A stretch of 64,000 nt of DNA, taken from NCBI GenBank assembly GCA_021153285.1, contig JAGKTT010000005.1, positions 1 through 64,000 on the forward strand, given 5' to 3'. Both the position numbers and the translations under genes were made by a program. Below, piece by piece: positions 43,725 through 52,354 of the stretch. The notes beneath the pieces were generated by a model. The model was given only the letters and a program-made list of their open reading frames with translations. It did not search any database and was not told the DNA's origin. The stretch is from Bacteroidia bacterium. GTDB lineage: Bacteria > Bacteroidota > Bacteroidia > Bacteroidales > UBA932. Every line of letters begins with the position of its first letter. Position 1 is the stretch's first letter.

Positions 43725-46700
43725 ATGAAAAAGATACTTGGACTTGATTTGGGAACAAACAGCATCGGATGGGCCGTTGTAACGGAAGAGCATAAAGACA
43801 ACTCTTCCTTTCTCACCGGAATAGATGCGGCAGGAAGTAGAATAATACCGATGTCAGCCGATATAATGGGAGATTTTGAAAAAGGAAACAGCGTTTCTCA
43901 AACCAGAGATAGAACCGGATATCGAGGTACACGCAGACTTCGTGAAAGATTTCTTTTAAGAAGAGAAAGACTCCATCGGGTTTTGAAATTGATGGGGTTC
44001 CTTCCTCATCACTACTCTGAATCTTTAGACGGATATGGAAAGTTCAAGAAAGGCCTGGAGCCCAAAATCGAATGGGTCAAAAATGATTCTGGGAAATACG
44101 AGTTTATATTCCAAAGTTCGTTCGATGCAATGATTGAAGATTTTATTGCATTACATCCTGATATGTACAATAGGAAAGTACCTGCAGACTGGACTTTGTA
44201 CTATCTCCGCAAGAAAGCTCTTACAAAAAAGATAGAAAAGGAAGAGCTTGCCTGGATACTGCTCAACTTCAATCAGAAAAGAGGATATTACCAACTCCGT
44301 GGTGAAGAAGAGGAACAAGATTCTTCCAAGCGAGAAGAGTATATGAAGCTGACAGTATCGGATGTTACCGATACTGGAGATAAAAAGGGGAAGAATACTT
44401 GGTATAACGTCACATTATCTAACGGATTGATATACAAAAGAGCTTCAGAACATCCATTAGACTGGATCGGTAAAGAGAAGGAATTTATCGTGACAACTCA
44501 GCTTGAAAAAGACGGAAGCATAAAGAAGGACCGAGATGGAGAAGCGAAGATTTCAATAAGAGCACCTAAAGAAGACGATTGGAGTCTATTAAAGAAACGC
44601 ACCGAATCTGATATTGAGAATTACGGCAAAACCGTAGGTGCATTTATCTATGACCATATTTTATCAAAACCGGATATTAAAGTCATCGGCAAGCTAGTAA
44701 GAACTATAGAGCGCAAATACTATCGAGAGGAACTGAAGGAGATTATCAGGAAGCAATGTGAATTTCACTCCGAGCTGACTGATTCCGCATTGTACAAACT
44801 CTGCATAAATGAACTATATCCCAACAACGAATCATATCGAAACAGTATCGCCGGAAAAGACTTTGCATATCTCCTTGCAGAAGATATAATCTTCTATCAA
44901 AGACCCTTGAAAAGCAAGAAACACTTGATAAGCAATTGTCCATACGAAACAAGAATATACAAGGACCAAGAAAGCAGAGAGATAAAAACAGAGCACATTA
45001 AATGTATATCCAGATCACATCCTCTTTTTCAGGAGTTCAGAATCTGGCAGTTTATAAGTAATCTCCGAATATACTCAAATGATGGAGATCACAAAGATGT
45101 AACAGGAGAATACCTCTGCGACATCAAGGATTGGGAAAGGCTGTTCGAGTTCTTGAATGATAAGAAAGAAATTGATCAGACCACTTTCGTGACAAAGTTT
45201 CTCGGTTTAAAGAAGTCAGGAGAAAAGCTGCCTCTACGTTGGAACTACGTAGAAGATAAGAAATATCCTTGTAACAAGACTAGATACGAAATCGCTGCAA
45301 AGTTGCAGAAAGATGAGTACCTCAAGCTGACAGATGATCTGTTAATTAAGATATGGCATTTACTGTATTCAGTTAAGACGAAAGAAGAAATTGATGCTGT
45401 ATTCTCTGAACAGAAGGCAGGTACCGGCGGTATATACGATGAACTTTTGACTCATTTATCTGCTGAGACAATTCAAAAACTCAAATCGGTCAGATTCGAA
45501 GAAGAAGATTATGGATCATATTCAGAAAAAGCTGTAAAGAGGCTGCTCTCACTTATGCGTATAGGTAAATATTGGTCAGTAGATTCCATTGATTCCAAGA
45601 CAAGAGAAAGAATTGACAAAATCCTCTCTGGAGAAATCGATCCAAACATTAAGGACAATATTAGACAAAGGGCCTACGCGTTTACAGAAGTCTCAGATTT
45701 CCAGGGGCTTCCTGTTTGGTTTGCGTGCTACATAGTATATGGAAGACACTCAGAAGGGAAAGAAGTAAGGAAATGGCACACACCAAAAGACATCGATAAT
45801 TTCTTGACTGACTTCAAACAACATTCGTTGAGAAATCCAATTGTAGAGCAGGTCGTAACTGAAACTCTCAGAACAGTAAGAGATATATGGACAAAGACTG
45901 GCAGAATCGACGAAATCCACATCGAACTGGGAAGAGAGTTAAAAAGCACGAGTGAACAAAGAGCAAGAATTACACGAAGGAATATTGAAAACGAAAACAC
46001 CAATCAGAGAATCAGAACTTTATTAAGCGAGTTCCTTAATCCAGAGTTTGAGATTGAAGGAGTTCGTCCTTATTCCCCGACCCAACAGGATATTTTAAAA
46101 ATATATGAGGAAGCAGTACTTCAAAGCAGCATTGAGAGAGATGAGGACATAAACAATATCATCAGCAAACTGAATTCACCTGAAGCGACCAGACGTCCAA
46201 GCAGAAGTGAAATACTAAGATACAAGCTTTGGCTCGATCAAAAGTATTGTTCACCTTACACCGGACAGCCTATTCCCCTGGCAAAGCTTTTCACTCACGA
46301 ATACGAAATCGAACATATCATTCCTCAGTCAAGATATTTTGACGATTCATTCAACAACAAAGTAATCTGCGAATCAGCTGTCAATAAACTGAAAGACCGT
46401 CTATTAGGAAAAGAGTTTATAGGCAGGCACCACGGGGAAATCGTCCCTCTCGGAAACGGTCGTACTGTAACCATTTTGTCAGAGGAATCATACGAAGTAT
46501 TTGTTAAGAAACACTATGCCGGGAATAGGGATAAAATGAGAAATCTTCTTCTGGATGATATTCCTGACGGTTTCATAGAAAGACAGATAAATGACACCAG
46601 ATATATCAGCAGATACATAATGTCATTACTTTCAAATATTGTAAGAGAAGAAATTTCTCCTAGCGTATTTGAGGAAGAAGCGACTTCAAAGAATCTGATT

Positions 46701-48278
46701 GCTTGTAATGGTAGTATTACCACTCGTCTTAAAAAGGACTGGGGACTGAACGATGTATGGAACAGCATCGTACTTTCAAGGTTTGTAAGGATGAACACTA
46801 TAAGCGGTACTGATAAATTTACCTCTGTTAATTCTGAGGGACATATTATTCCTTGTATGCCTGACGATCTATGTAAAGGCGTCAGCAAGAAAAGAATAGA
46901 TCATAGGCATCACACTATGGACGCGATAGTCATTGCCTGTGCGTCAAGAAGTCACATCCACTTACTTAATAATGAAGCGGCCAAATCTTCTAACAAGGCC
47001 ATAAGACATCAGTTGTCGCACAAGTTGAGAAGATATGAAAAAGTCATCATCAACGGAGAGGAACGACAGGTGGCCAAGGAATTCCTCAAACCGTGGAGTA
47101 CATTCACACAAGATGCCAGGATGGTGCTCGAGAGCATAATAGTAAGCTTCAAACAAAACCTAAGGATAATCAATAAGGCTACGAACAAATACATATCATA
47201 TTACGATGAAGAAGGTCATCTAAGACAAGATAAATCAGGCAAGCCTGTCAAGGGGATGACTGCTCAGAAAGCCAATGCTGACTGGTGGGCAGTCAGAAAG
47301 CCTCTTCATAAGGATACCGTATTTGCAAAAGTACGCTTAAGAAAGGAGAAAGATGTAAGATTGTCAGCTGCATTACAGAATCCTGACGTAATTGTCAATA
47401 AAGAGTTAAAGAAAGAGATCAAGCAGCTCCTGGCTTTAGGATATGACGAAAAACGCATAAAGAAATTCTTCACCGAAGGAGAGAACAAGGATATCTGGGC
47501 AGATTTTAATCCTAACAAGATTAAGGTATATTATTTTACTGATGATACATTTGCGACGAGAAAAGCAATCGACGAAAGTTTTGACAGAAATAAGATTGAG
47601 ACTTCCGTTACAGATACCGGCATTCAGAAAATACTTCTCAATCACCTCGATGAAAACGCAAATGATCCTAAGGTTGCATTCAGTGCGGATGGTATAGAAA
47701 GAATGAATGCCAATATACGAAAACTGAATGACGGAAAGGAGCATAAGCCTATCAGCAAGGTACGTATATATGAGGCCGCCAATAAATTCGCCGTAGGCTC
47801 AACTGGAAACAAAAAAGACAAATATGTAGAAGCCGCCAAAGGCACAAATCTATATTTTGCAGTATACTCGAACAAAGATGGCAAACGGTCATTTGAGACA
47901 ATTGCCCTAAATGAGGTAATTGAGAGACTTAAGAACGGCCTCTCTCCTGTGCCTGAGGTGAATAGCAGTAATGATAAACTACTGTTCTGGCTATCTCCAA
48001 ATGATTTGGTTTACGTGCCTAGCGAAGAGGAAAGAAAAAACGGAATCTTACTTTCTACAATATGCACAGATAGAATATATAAAATGGTTTCATCATCAGG
48101 TATTCAGTGTCAATTTATAAGTCATAGAGTAGCAAAATCAATAGTTGACAAGCTCGAATTTACACGACACAACAAGATGGAACGTGCAATCACTGGAGAA
48201 ATGATCAAAGAAGTCTGCATTCCAGTCAGAGTAAACAGACTTGGCGAGATCATTTATATAGGAACACCAAAGAACTAA
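43725..48278 (+). CDS. cas9: CRISPR-associated endonuclease Cas9 (type II-C), very long
   Basis: A 1517-aa RNA-guided nuclease with all catalytic residues visible. RuvC-I is Asp8 in GLDLGTNSIGWAVV, the Arg-rich bridge helix is at about 61-90, and RuvC-II is Glu734 in HIELGRE. HNH has His864 in YEIEHIIPQSRYFDD, and RuvC-III has His1063 and Asp1066 in DHRHHTMDAIVIA. About 450 residues follow RuvC-III, forming the PAM-interacting part. The absence of csn2 and cas4 in the operon places it in II-C, yet it is longer than the 1000-1450 aa usual there. First gene of cas9-bro-cas1-cas2. Confidence 0.97.
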   Translation: MKKILGLDLGTNSIGWAVVTEEHKDNSSFLTGIDAAGSRIIPMSADIMGDFEKGNSVSQTRDRTGYRGTRRLRERFLLRRERLHRVLKLMGFLPHHYSESLDGYGKFKKGLEPKIEWVKNDSGKYEFIFQSSFDAMIEDFIALHPDMYNRKVPADWTLYYLRKKALTKKIEKEELAWILLNFNQKRGYYQLRGEEEEQDSSKREEYMKLTVSDVTDTGDKKGKNTWYNVTLSNGLIYKRASEHPLDWIGKEKEFIVTTQLEKDGSIKKDRDGEAKISIRAPKEDDWSLLKKRTESDIENYGKTVGAFIYDHILSKPDIKVIGKLVRTIERKYYREELKEIIRKQCEFHSELTDSALYKLCINELYPNNESYRNSIAGKDFAYLLAEDIIFYQRPLKSKKHLISNCPYETRIYKDQESREIKTEHIKCISRSHPLFQEFRIWQFISNLRIYSNDGDHKDVTGEYLCDIKDWERLFEFLNDKKEIDQTTFVTKFLGLKKSGEKLPLRWNYVEDKKYPCNKTRYEIAAKLQKDEYLKLTDDLLIKIWHLLYSVKTKEEIDAVFSEQKAGTGGIYDELLTHLSAETIQKLKSVRFEEEDYGSYSEKAVKRLLSLMRIGKYWSVDSIDSKTRERIDKILSGEIDPNIKDNIRQRAYAFTEVSDFQGLPVWFACYIVYGRHSEGKEVRKWHTPKDIDNFLTDFKQHSLRNPIVEQVVTETLRTVRDIWTKTGRIDEIHIELGRELKSTSEQRARITRRNIENENTNQRIRTLLSEFLNPEFEIEGVRPYSPTQQDILKIYEEAVLQSSIERDEDINNIISKLNSPEATRRPSRSEILRYKLWLDQKYCSPYTGQPIPLAKLFTHEYEIEHIIPQSRYFDDSFNNKVICESAVNKLKDRLLGKEFIGRHHGEIVPLGNGRTVTILSEESYEVFVKKHYAGNRDKMRNLLLDDIPDGFIERQINDTRYISRYIMSLLSNIVREEISPSVFEEEATSKNLIACNGSITTRLKKDWGLNDVWNSIVLSRFVRMNTISGTDKFTSVNSEGHIIPCMPDDLCKGVSKKRIDHRHHTMDAIVIACASRSHIHLLNNEAAKSSNKAIRHQLSHKLRRYEKVIINGEERQVAKEFLKPWSTFTQDARMVLESIIVSFKQNLRIINKATNKYISYYDEEGHLRQDKSGKPVKGMTAQKANADWWAVRKPLHKDTVFAKVRLRKEKDVRLSAALQNPDVIVNKELKKEIKQLLALGYDEKRIKKFFTEGENKDIWADFNPNKIKVYYFTDDTFATRKAIDESFDRNKIETSVTDTGIQKILLNHLDENANDPKVAFSADGIERMNANIRKLNDGKEHKPISKVRIYEAANKFAVGSTGNKKDKYVEAAKGTNLYFAVYSNKDGKRSFETIALNEVIERLKNGLSPVPEVNSSNDKLLFWLSPNDLVYVPSEEERKNGILLSTICTDRIYKMVSSSGIQCQFISHRVAKSIVDKLEFTRHNKMERAITGEMIKEVCIPVRVNRLGEIIYIGTPKN

Positions 48279-48283
48279 TCAAG

Positions 48284-49129
48284 ATGAACGAGATAAAATT
48301 ATTCCAAGATAAAAGAATCCGCTCTTCTTGGAACGAGGAAGAGGATCAGTGGTATTTTTCCATAGAAGATATAATAACGGCATTGACAGATAGTGTCGAT
48401 CCTAAACAATATATAAAACGAATGAAATCACGCGATTCCCTACTACGCTTCAACTGGGGTACAATTTGTACCCTGGTTGAAATGAACGGTAATGACGGTA
48501 AACGTAGGAAGATAATGGCCGCTAATACCAAAGCGGTTTTCCGGATAATCCAATCTATTCCTTCACCTAAAGCAGAGCCTTTTAAACAATGGCTTGCACA
48601 AGTCGGCTATGACAGAATATTGGAAATCGAGAATCCTGAACTGGCGCAAGAAAGGATGAAGAGTCTATATGAACAAAAAGGATATCCAAAAGATTGGATT
48701 GACAAAAGACTCAGGGGAATTGCAATCAGGCAGAATCTTACTGACGAATGGAAGAAAAGAGGAATCACTGAAGAAAAAGAATATGCAATCCTTACTGCGG
48801 AAATATCCAGAGCGACCTTTGGCATAACACCATCAGAATATAAAGATATAAAAGGATTAACAGGAAAGAATCAGAATCTTCGTGACCATATGGACGATTT
48901 GGAACTGATCTTTACAATGCTCGGAGAGAGAGTAACTACGGAGATATCTCAAAAAGAAGAGCCTGAAACTTTTTCGGAAAATAAAATGGTTGCCAGGCGA
49001 GGTGGTAATGTAGCTGGAATTGCAAGAAAGGAAACTGAAAAAGAACTTGGTAGAAGCATTGTTTCGTCAAGCAATTATTTACCAAAAGAATCCTCTGGCA
49101 ACGAGCTCGAGCTCTTTGATGACCAATAA
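48284..49129 (+). CDS. Bro-N domain (phage antirepressor-like) protein inside the cas operon
   Basis: A 281-aa protein of the BRO family, common as phage antirepressors and as stand-alone genes in Bacteroidota. The Bro-N domain covers about residues 1-115 (DQWYFSIEDIITALTDS, KRRKIMAANTKAVFRIIQSI). A conserved second half follows (WIDKRLRGIAIRQNLTDEWK, ILTAEISRATFGITPSEYKD) and an end GGNVAGIARKETE. It starts 5 bp after the cas9 stop and ends 9 bp before cas1, on the same strand, so it is translated as part of the operon. Bro-N domains bind DNA. A role in controlling cas expression, spacer acquisition or the SOS response is inference. Confidence 0.88.
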   Translation: MNEIKLFQDKRIRSSWNEEEDQWYFSIEDIITALTDSVDPKQYIKRMKSRDSLLRFNWGTICTLVEMNGNDGKRRKIMAANTKAVFRIIQSIPSPKAEPFKQWLAQVGYDRILEIENPELAQERMKSLYEQKGYPKDWIDKRLRGIAIRQNLTDEWKKRGITEEKEYAILTAEISRATFGITPSEYKDIKGLTGKNQNLRDHMDDLELIFTMLGERVTTEISQKEEPETFSENKMVARRGGNVAGIARKETEKELGRSIVSSSNYLPKESSGNELELFDDQ

Positions 49130-49138
49130 GTTACTCAT

Positions 49139-50062
49139 ATGATAAAACGTACGCTATATTTCGGGAACCCGGCCTACCTATCACTAAAGATGAGACAGCT
49201 GGTAGTACGGATGGCTCAAAGTGAGGACGGTGACCTTCCTACTGGGGAGGAAGTAGTACGGACATTACCAATCGAGGACCTTGGGGTCATAATACTTGAC
49301 AACAAGCAGATTACCATTACTCAAGGCGCGATGGAAGCACTTCTGGAAAATAATTGTGCGGTAATTACTTGCAACTCCAAAAGAATGCCGGTAGGACTGA
49401 TGCTGCCCTTGGCTGGAAATACCGTACAGAACGAGCGTTTCAGGAGCCAGATTGATTCATCACTCCCCCTTCGGAAACAGCTATGGCAGCAGACGATTGA
49501 AGCAAAAATCCGCAATCAGGCAGCTGTACTTAAATACGTGACTGGCGAAGAGCACAAGAATATGCTCAAATGGTCCGAATCAGTCCGGAGTGGAGATACA
49601 GGCAATATGGAAGCAAGAGCTGCAGTATATTATTGGAAAACCATTTTCCCGGACAATCCGTATTTTGTCAGAGAGCAGGACGCTGACGGACCCAATGCTC
49701 TGTTAAATTATGGATACGCAATTTTAAGAGCTGTCGTTGCCAGGGCACTCGTTGGAAGTGGTTTATTGCCTACATTGGGGATTCATCATCACAATAGGTA
49801 CAACGCCTATTGTCTGGCAGATGATATAATGGAACCATATCGGCCATATGTTGACAAACTAGTCACAGAGTTACTGGACGAAGATGCAACAGGAGAACTT
49901 AATGCAACAGTTAAAGTGAGACTATTGAATATACCTGTAATCGAAGTAGTTATCAACGAGCGGAGAAGTCCTTTAATGATTGCTGTATCACAGACTACGA
50001 CATCATTGGTAAAATGCTTCAGAGGTGAGAGCAGGAGGCTGGCATATCCGGAAATGCAATAA
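49139..50062 (+). CDS. cas1: CRISPR-associated Cas1 integrase
   Basis: A 307-aa type II Cas1. The metal-binding residues are Glu158 (GNMEARAAVYYWK), His217 or a neighbour in GIHHHNRYN, and Glu232 in ADDIMEPYRP. With Cas2 it inserts new spacers. Its stop (TAA) is followed at once by the cas2 ATG. Confidence 0.95.
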   Translation: MIKRTLYFGNPAYLSLKMRQLVVRMAQSEDGDLPTGEEVVRTLPIEDLGVIILDNKQITITQGAMEALLENNCAVITCNSKRMPVGLMLPLAGNTVQNERFRSQIDSSLPLRKQLWQQTIEAKIRNQAAVLKYVTGEEHKNMLKWSESVRSGDTGNMEARAAVYYWKTIFPDNPYFVREQDADGPNALLNYGYAILRAVVARALVGSGLLPTLGIHHHNRYNAYCLADDIMEPYRPYVDKLVTELLDEDATGELNATVKVRLLNIPVIEVVINERRSPLMIAVSQTTTSLVKCFRGESRRLAYPEMQ

Positions 50063-50395
50063 ATGGATCGCTTAAGCGAATACAGAATTATGTGGGTACT
50101 CGTTTTCTTTGACCTTCCTACGGACACAAAGAAGGAGAGGAAGGCTGCTGCTGACTTCAGAAAGCTGTTGATTCAAGATGGATTCATAATGTTCCAGTTT
50201 TCCATTTATATGAGGCACTGCCCAAGTGCAGAAAATGCTGAAGTTCACATAAAGCGAGTTAAATCTTTCCTGCCACCACTTGGTCAAGTCGGAATATTAT
50301 CCATAACCGATAAACAATTCGGGTCTATGGAGCTTTTTACGGAAAAGAAAGAGAGAAAGCCACCAACTGAATATACACAGCTCGAGCTATTCTGA
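50063..50395 (+). CDS. cas2: CRISPR-associated Cas2
   Basis: A 110-aa protein with the ferredoxin-like Cas2 fold: the first strand ends in the conserved Asp17 (VLVFFDLP), followed by RKLLIQDGFIMFQFSIYMRH. It forms the scaffold of the Cas1-Cas2 integrase. It starts directly after the cas1 stop and is the last gene of the operon. Confidence 0.95.
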   Translation: MDRLSEYRIMWVLVFFDLPTDTKKERKAAADFRKLLIQDGFIMFQFSIYMRHCPSAENAEVHIKRVKSFLPPLGQVGILSITDKQFGSMELFTEKKERKPPTEYTQLELF

Positions 50396-50427
50396 CGACA
50401 GAAACATAAAACCAATGTATATAAGGC

Positions 50428-50456
50428 AAAAAATCCGGCCCTTTGCCGGATTTTTT
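50428..50456. terminator. Bidirectional terminator between cas2 and the array
   Basis: Perfect 12-bp stem AAAAAATCCGGC / GCCGGATTTTTT with a 5-nt loop. A and T runs on both sides let it stop both the cas operon and array transcripts coming the other way. Confidence 0.88.
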
Positions 50457-50510
50457 AGTTCCTGTTAACCATTACTAACTCTTTAACTAAGAATACATTA
50501 CAGAGATTAA

Positions 50511-50791
50511 GCTGTTATCAGTCTGTCAAAGATAAAAATTTCGAAAGCAATTCACAACAGCCGTAAGAAAATCCTCTATTATCTTTGTGCTGTTATCAGT
50601 CTGTCAAAGATAAAAATTTCGAAAGCAATTCACAACAGTGGAGCGGTGCAGGTGAACGGAACCTCAGCTGTTATCAGTCTGTCAAAGATAAAAATTTCGA
50701 AAGCAATTCACAACATAGAAAGATTTGGTAAAATTACATTGGTGCTGTTATCAGTCTGTCAAAGATAAAAATTTCGAAAGCAATTCACAAC
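50511..50791 (-). CRISPR. Type II-C CRISPR array: 4 repeats, 3 spacers, truncated
   Basis: Four identical 48-bp repeats start at 50511, 50589, 50667 and 50744, with spacers at 50559-50588 (30), 50637-50666 (30) and 50715-50743 (29). In transcribed orientation the repeat begins GTTGTGAATTGCTTTCGAAA and ends GACTGATAACAGC, the usual form for Bacteroidota II-C, and pairs with the tracrRNA. Each repeat holds TTG, a 20-bp gap and TATCTTTG, a promoter that would start a transcript just before the next spacer. After the fourth repeat only 12 bp (50792-50803) of spacer-like DNA remain before the 159-bp repeat. The 50-bp stretch 50461-50510 shows no gene. Confidence 0.97.
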
Positions 50792-50803
50792 AATCGGCGC
50801 AGT

Positions 50804-50962
50804 AACTAACCCATTGAGCGGAAAATCGGGCATTGAACACTGTCTGACCGCTCAATGGGTCAAGAAACAGACCCGTTGAGCGACCGCAGTGGTATGAGAG
50901 CTGGATTTTCCGCTCAACGGGTTTAGCAATATGCAGCAGAACCACTATCTTTGCACCCGGAA
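50804..50962. repeat. 159-bp direct repeat, right boundary of CRISPR island
   Basis: The second copy of 42333-42491, with one mismatch. It starts 12 bp after the last CRISPR repeat. It contains the REP-like element (50807-50924) and then the TATCTTTG promoter box (50946-50953), which reads into the HAD remnant. Confidence 0.9.
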
Positions 50963-50996
50963 ACAGAATCTAACGATTAAGAGCAGGATAAAACTA

Positions 50997-51218
50997 GTGA
51001 TATTGGACTTTGACGGGACATTGGGAGATACGACGGCGCTGATTGTGCGGACGACGCAGGTCGTGATGGTAGGCGACACGATATTCGACATCGAAATGGG
51101 ATTGAATACCGGTACGAAGACCTGTGGCGTCACTTATGGAAACAGTTCCAGAGCCAGCCTCGCCAAGGCTGACTGGCTTATAGACGGTTTCGGACAATTA
51201 GCTGATCTGATAAACTAG
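50997..51218 (+). pseudogene. HAD phosphatase remnant with internal deletion
   Basis: The frame starts with the HAD motif I segment VILDFDGTLGDTTALIVRTT and jumps straight to the motif IV segment MVGDTIFDIEMGLNTGTKTC, ending in a normal HAD C-terminus (DGFGQLADLIN). The cap domain and motifs II-III, roughly 130 residues, are missing in frame. The likely original start ATGAAACTA reads ATAAAACTA. It lies just outside the CRISPR island boundary, and its stop overlaps the convergent dehydrogenase stop. Confidence 0.7.
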
Positions 51219-52246
51219 CACCCGACAGCGATTTTGATCACACCATCCAGCTTGTTTTCAAAGATACGATAGGCTTCCTCTATCTCCGACAATGCAAACC
51301 TATGCGTAATAAGCGGCGTAGTGTCAATAAGCCCGGCCTCGATCAGTGACAATATCTCGGCACAATCGCATCCATCCACTCCTCCAGTCTTGAATATTAG
51401 ATTCTTGCCATACATATCCGGCAATGGAAGCACCTGAGGAGTATCATAAAGAGCTACCACCGTTACTACCGCATTGGGTCTTGCTGATTCCCAGGCAAGT
51501 CTGAATGTATCCTCCGCTCCCGCGACTTCGATGACCACATCTGCCCCTCCCCTTTCGCAAGCCTGCATAAGATCGAGACAGTCATCCGGCGTCACGACTT
51601 CGGCAAAAGGATAATGTTCCCGTACAAAAGCCTGCCTTAGCGGCGATTTTTCACATACAATGATACGGCGGGGATTCTTAAGACGGACACAGGACAATGT
51701 ACACAGTCCCGTCGGACCTGCTCCTATTATCAAGACCGTATCATCAGGTTTGATTTCCGAGATACGTGCTGCCCAGAAGCCCGTTGCAAGCACATCCCCG
51801 ACGAAAAGAGCCTGCTCGTCTGTAACTGAACCCGGTATGACATCAAGCCCCTGGTCAGCATAAGGCACCCGGACATATTCTGCCTGTCCACCGTCAATAC
51901 GGCATCCCAAAGCCCAGCCTCCGCTGGGATCGGTGCAATTGTTCACAAAGCCATTACGGCAGAAGAAACATTCTCCGCAGAATGTCTCGACATTGACAGT
52001 CACCCTGTCTCCAGGCTTGACCTTCCGCACTTCAGAACCGACAGCCTCGACGATCCCGACCATCTCGTGCCCGACAGTTATACCCGGAACTGCCCTTGGT
52101 ACGCTTCCGTGCTTGATATGAAGGTCGCTTGTACAGATGCTTGCGAGTGTGACTCTGACCAATGCATCTTTAGGATCTATTAATACAGGTTTATCCTTTT
52201 CAGTCATTTCAAAATGACCTTTGCCGACATATGTATATGCTTTCAT
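51215..52246 (-). CDS. Zinc-dependent medium-chain alcohol dehydrogenase
   Basis: A 343-aa MDR enzyme. Catalytic zinc ligands are Cys38, His60 and Glu61 (GHE). Structural zinc ligands are Cys90, Cys93, Cys96 and Cys104. The NAD-binding motif is IIGAGPTGL. It oxidises an alcohol or polyol with NAD(P); the substrate is not clear. It is cytoplasmic with a normal length. Confidence 0.9.
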   Translation of the reverse strand: MKAYTYVGKGHFEMTEKDKPVLIDPKDALVRVTLASICTSDLHIKHGSVPRAVPGITVGHEMVGIVEAVGSEVRKVKPGDRVTVNVETFCGECFFCRNGFVNNCTDPSGGWALGCRIDGGQAEYVRVPYADQGLDVIPGSVTDEQALFVGDVLATGFWAARISEIKPDDTVLIIGAGPTGLCTLSCVRLKNPRRIIVCEKSPLRQAFVREHYPFAEVVTPDDCLDLMQACERGGADVVIEVAGAEDTFRLAWESARPNAVVTVVALYDTPQVLPLPDMYGKNLIFKTGGVDGCDCAEILSLIEAGLIDTTPLITHRFALSEIEEAYRIFENKLDGVIKIAVGC

Positions 52247-52354
52247 AAATTCGTATGATCAATGTGGAGCAAATTTACGACTATTTCCGGAATTATACCC
52301 CAGACACGGAATTTACAGATAATGTCGTATCTTTGTAATTTAAAATCAAAAACA

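Noticed and set aside
48284..49129. Csn2 or Cas4 homologue in the fourth cas gene position
   Set aside because: The protein shows Bro-N features and none of the Csn2 or Cas4 motifs (no P-loop remnant, no Cys cluster, no RecB nuclease motif).
50461..50510. CRISPR leader between the terminator and the first repeat
   Set aside because: No recognisable leader motif was found and array transcription is predicted to come from the other side, so no leader is annotated.
50931..50996. Upstream extension of the HAD remnant
   Set aside because: These codons lie within the 159-bp repeat and include the TATCTTTG promoter box, so they are unlikely to be translated.
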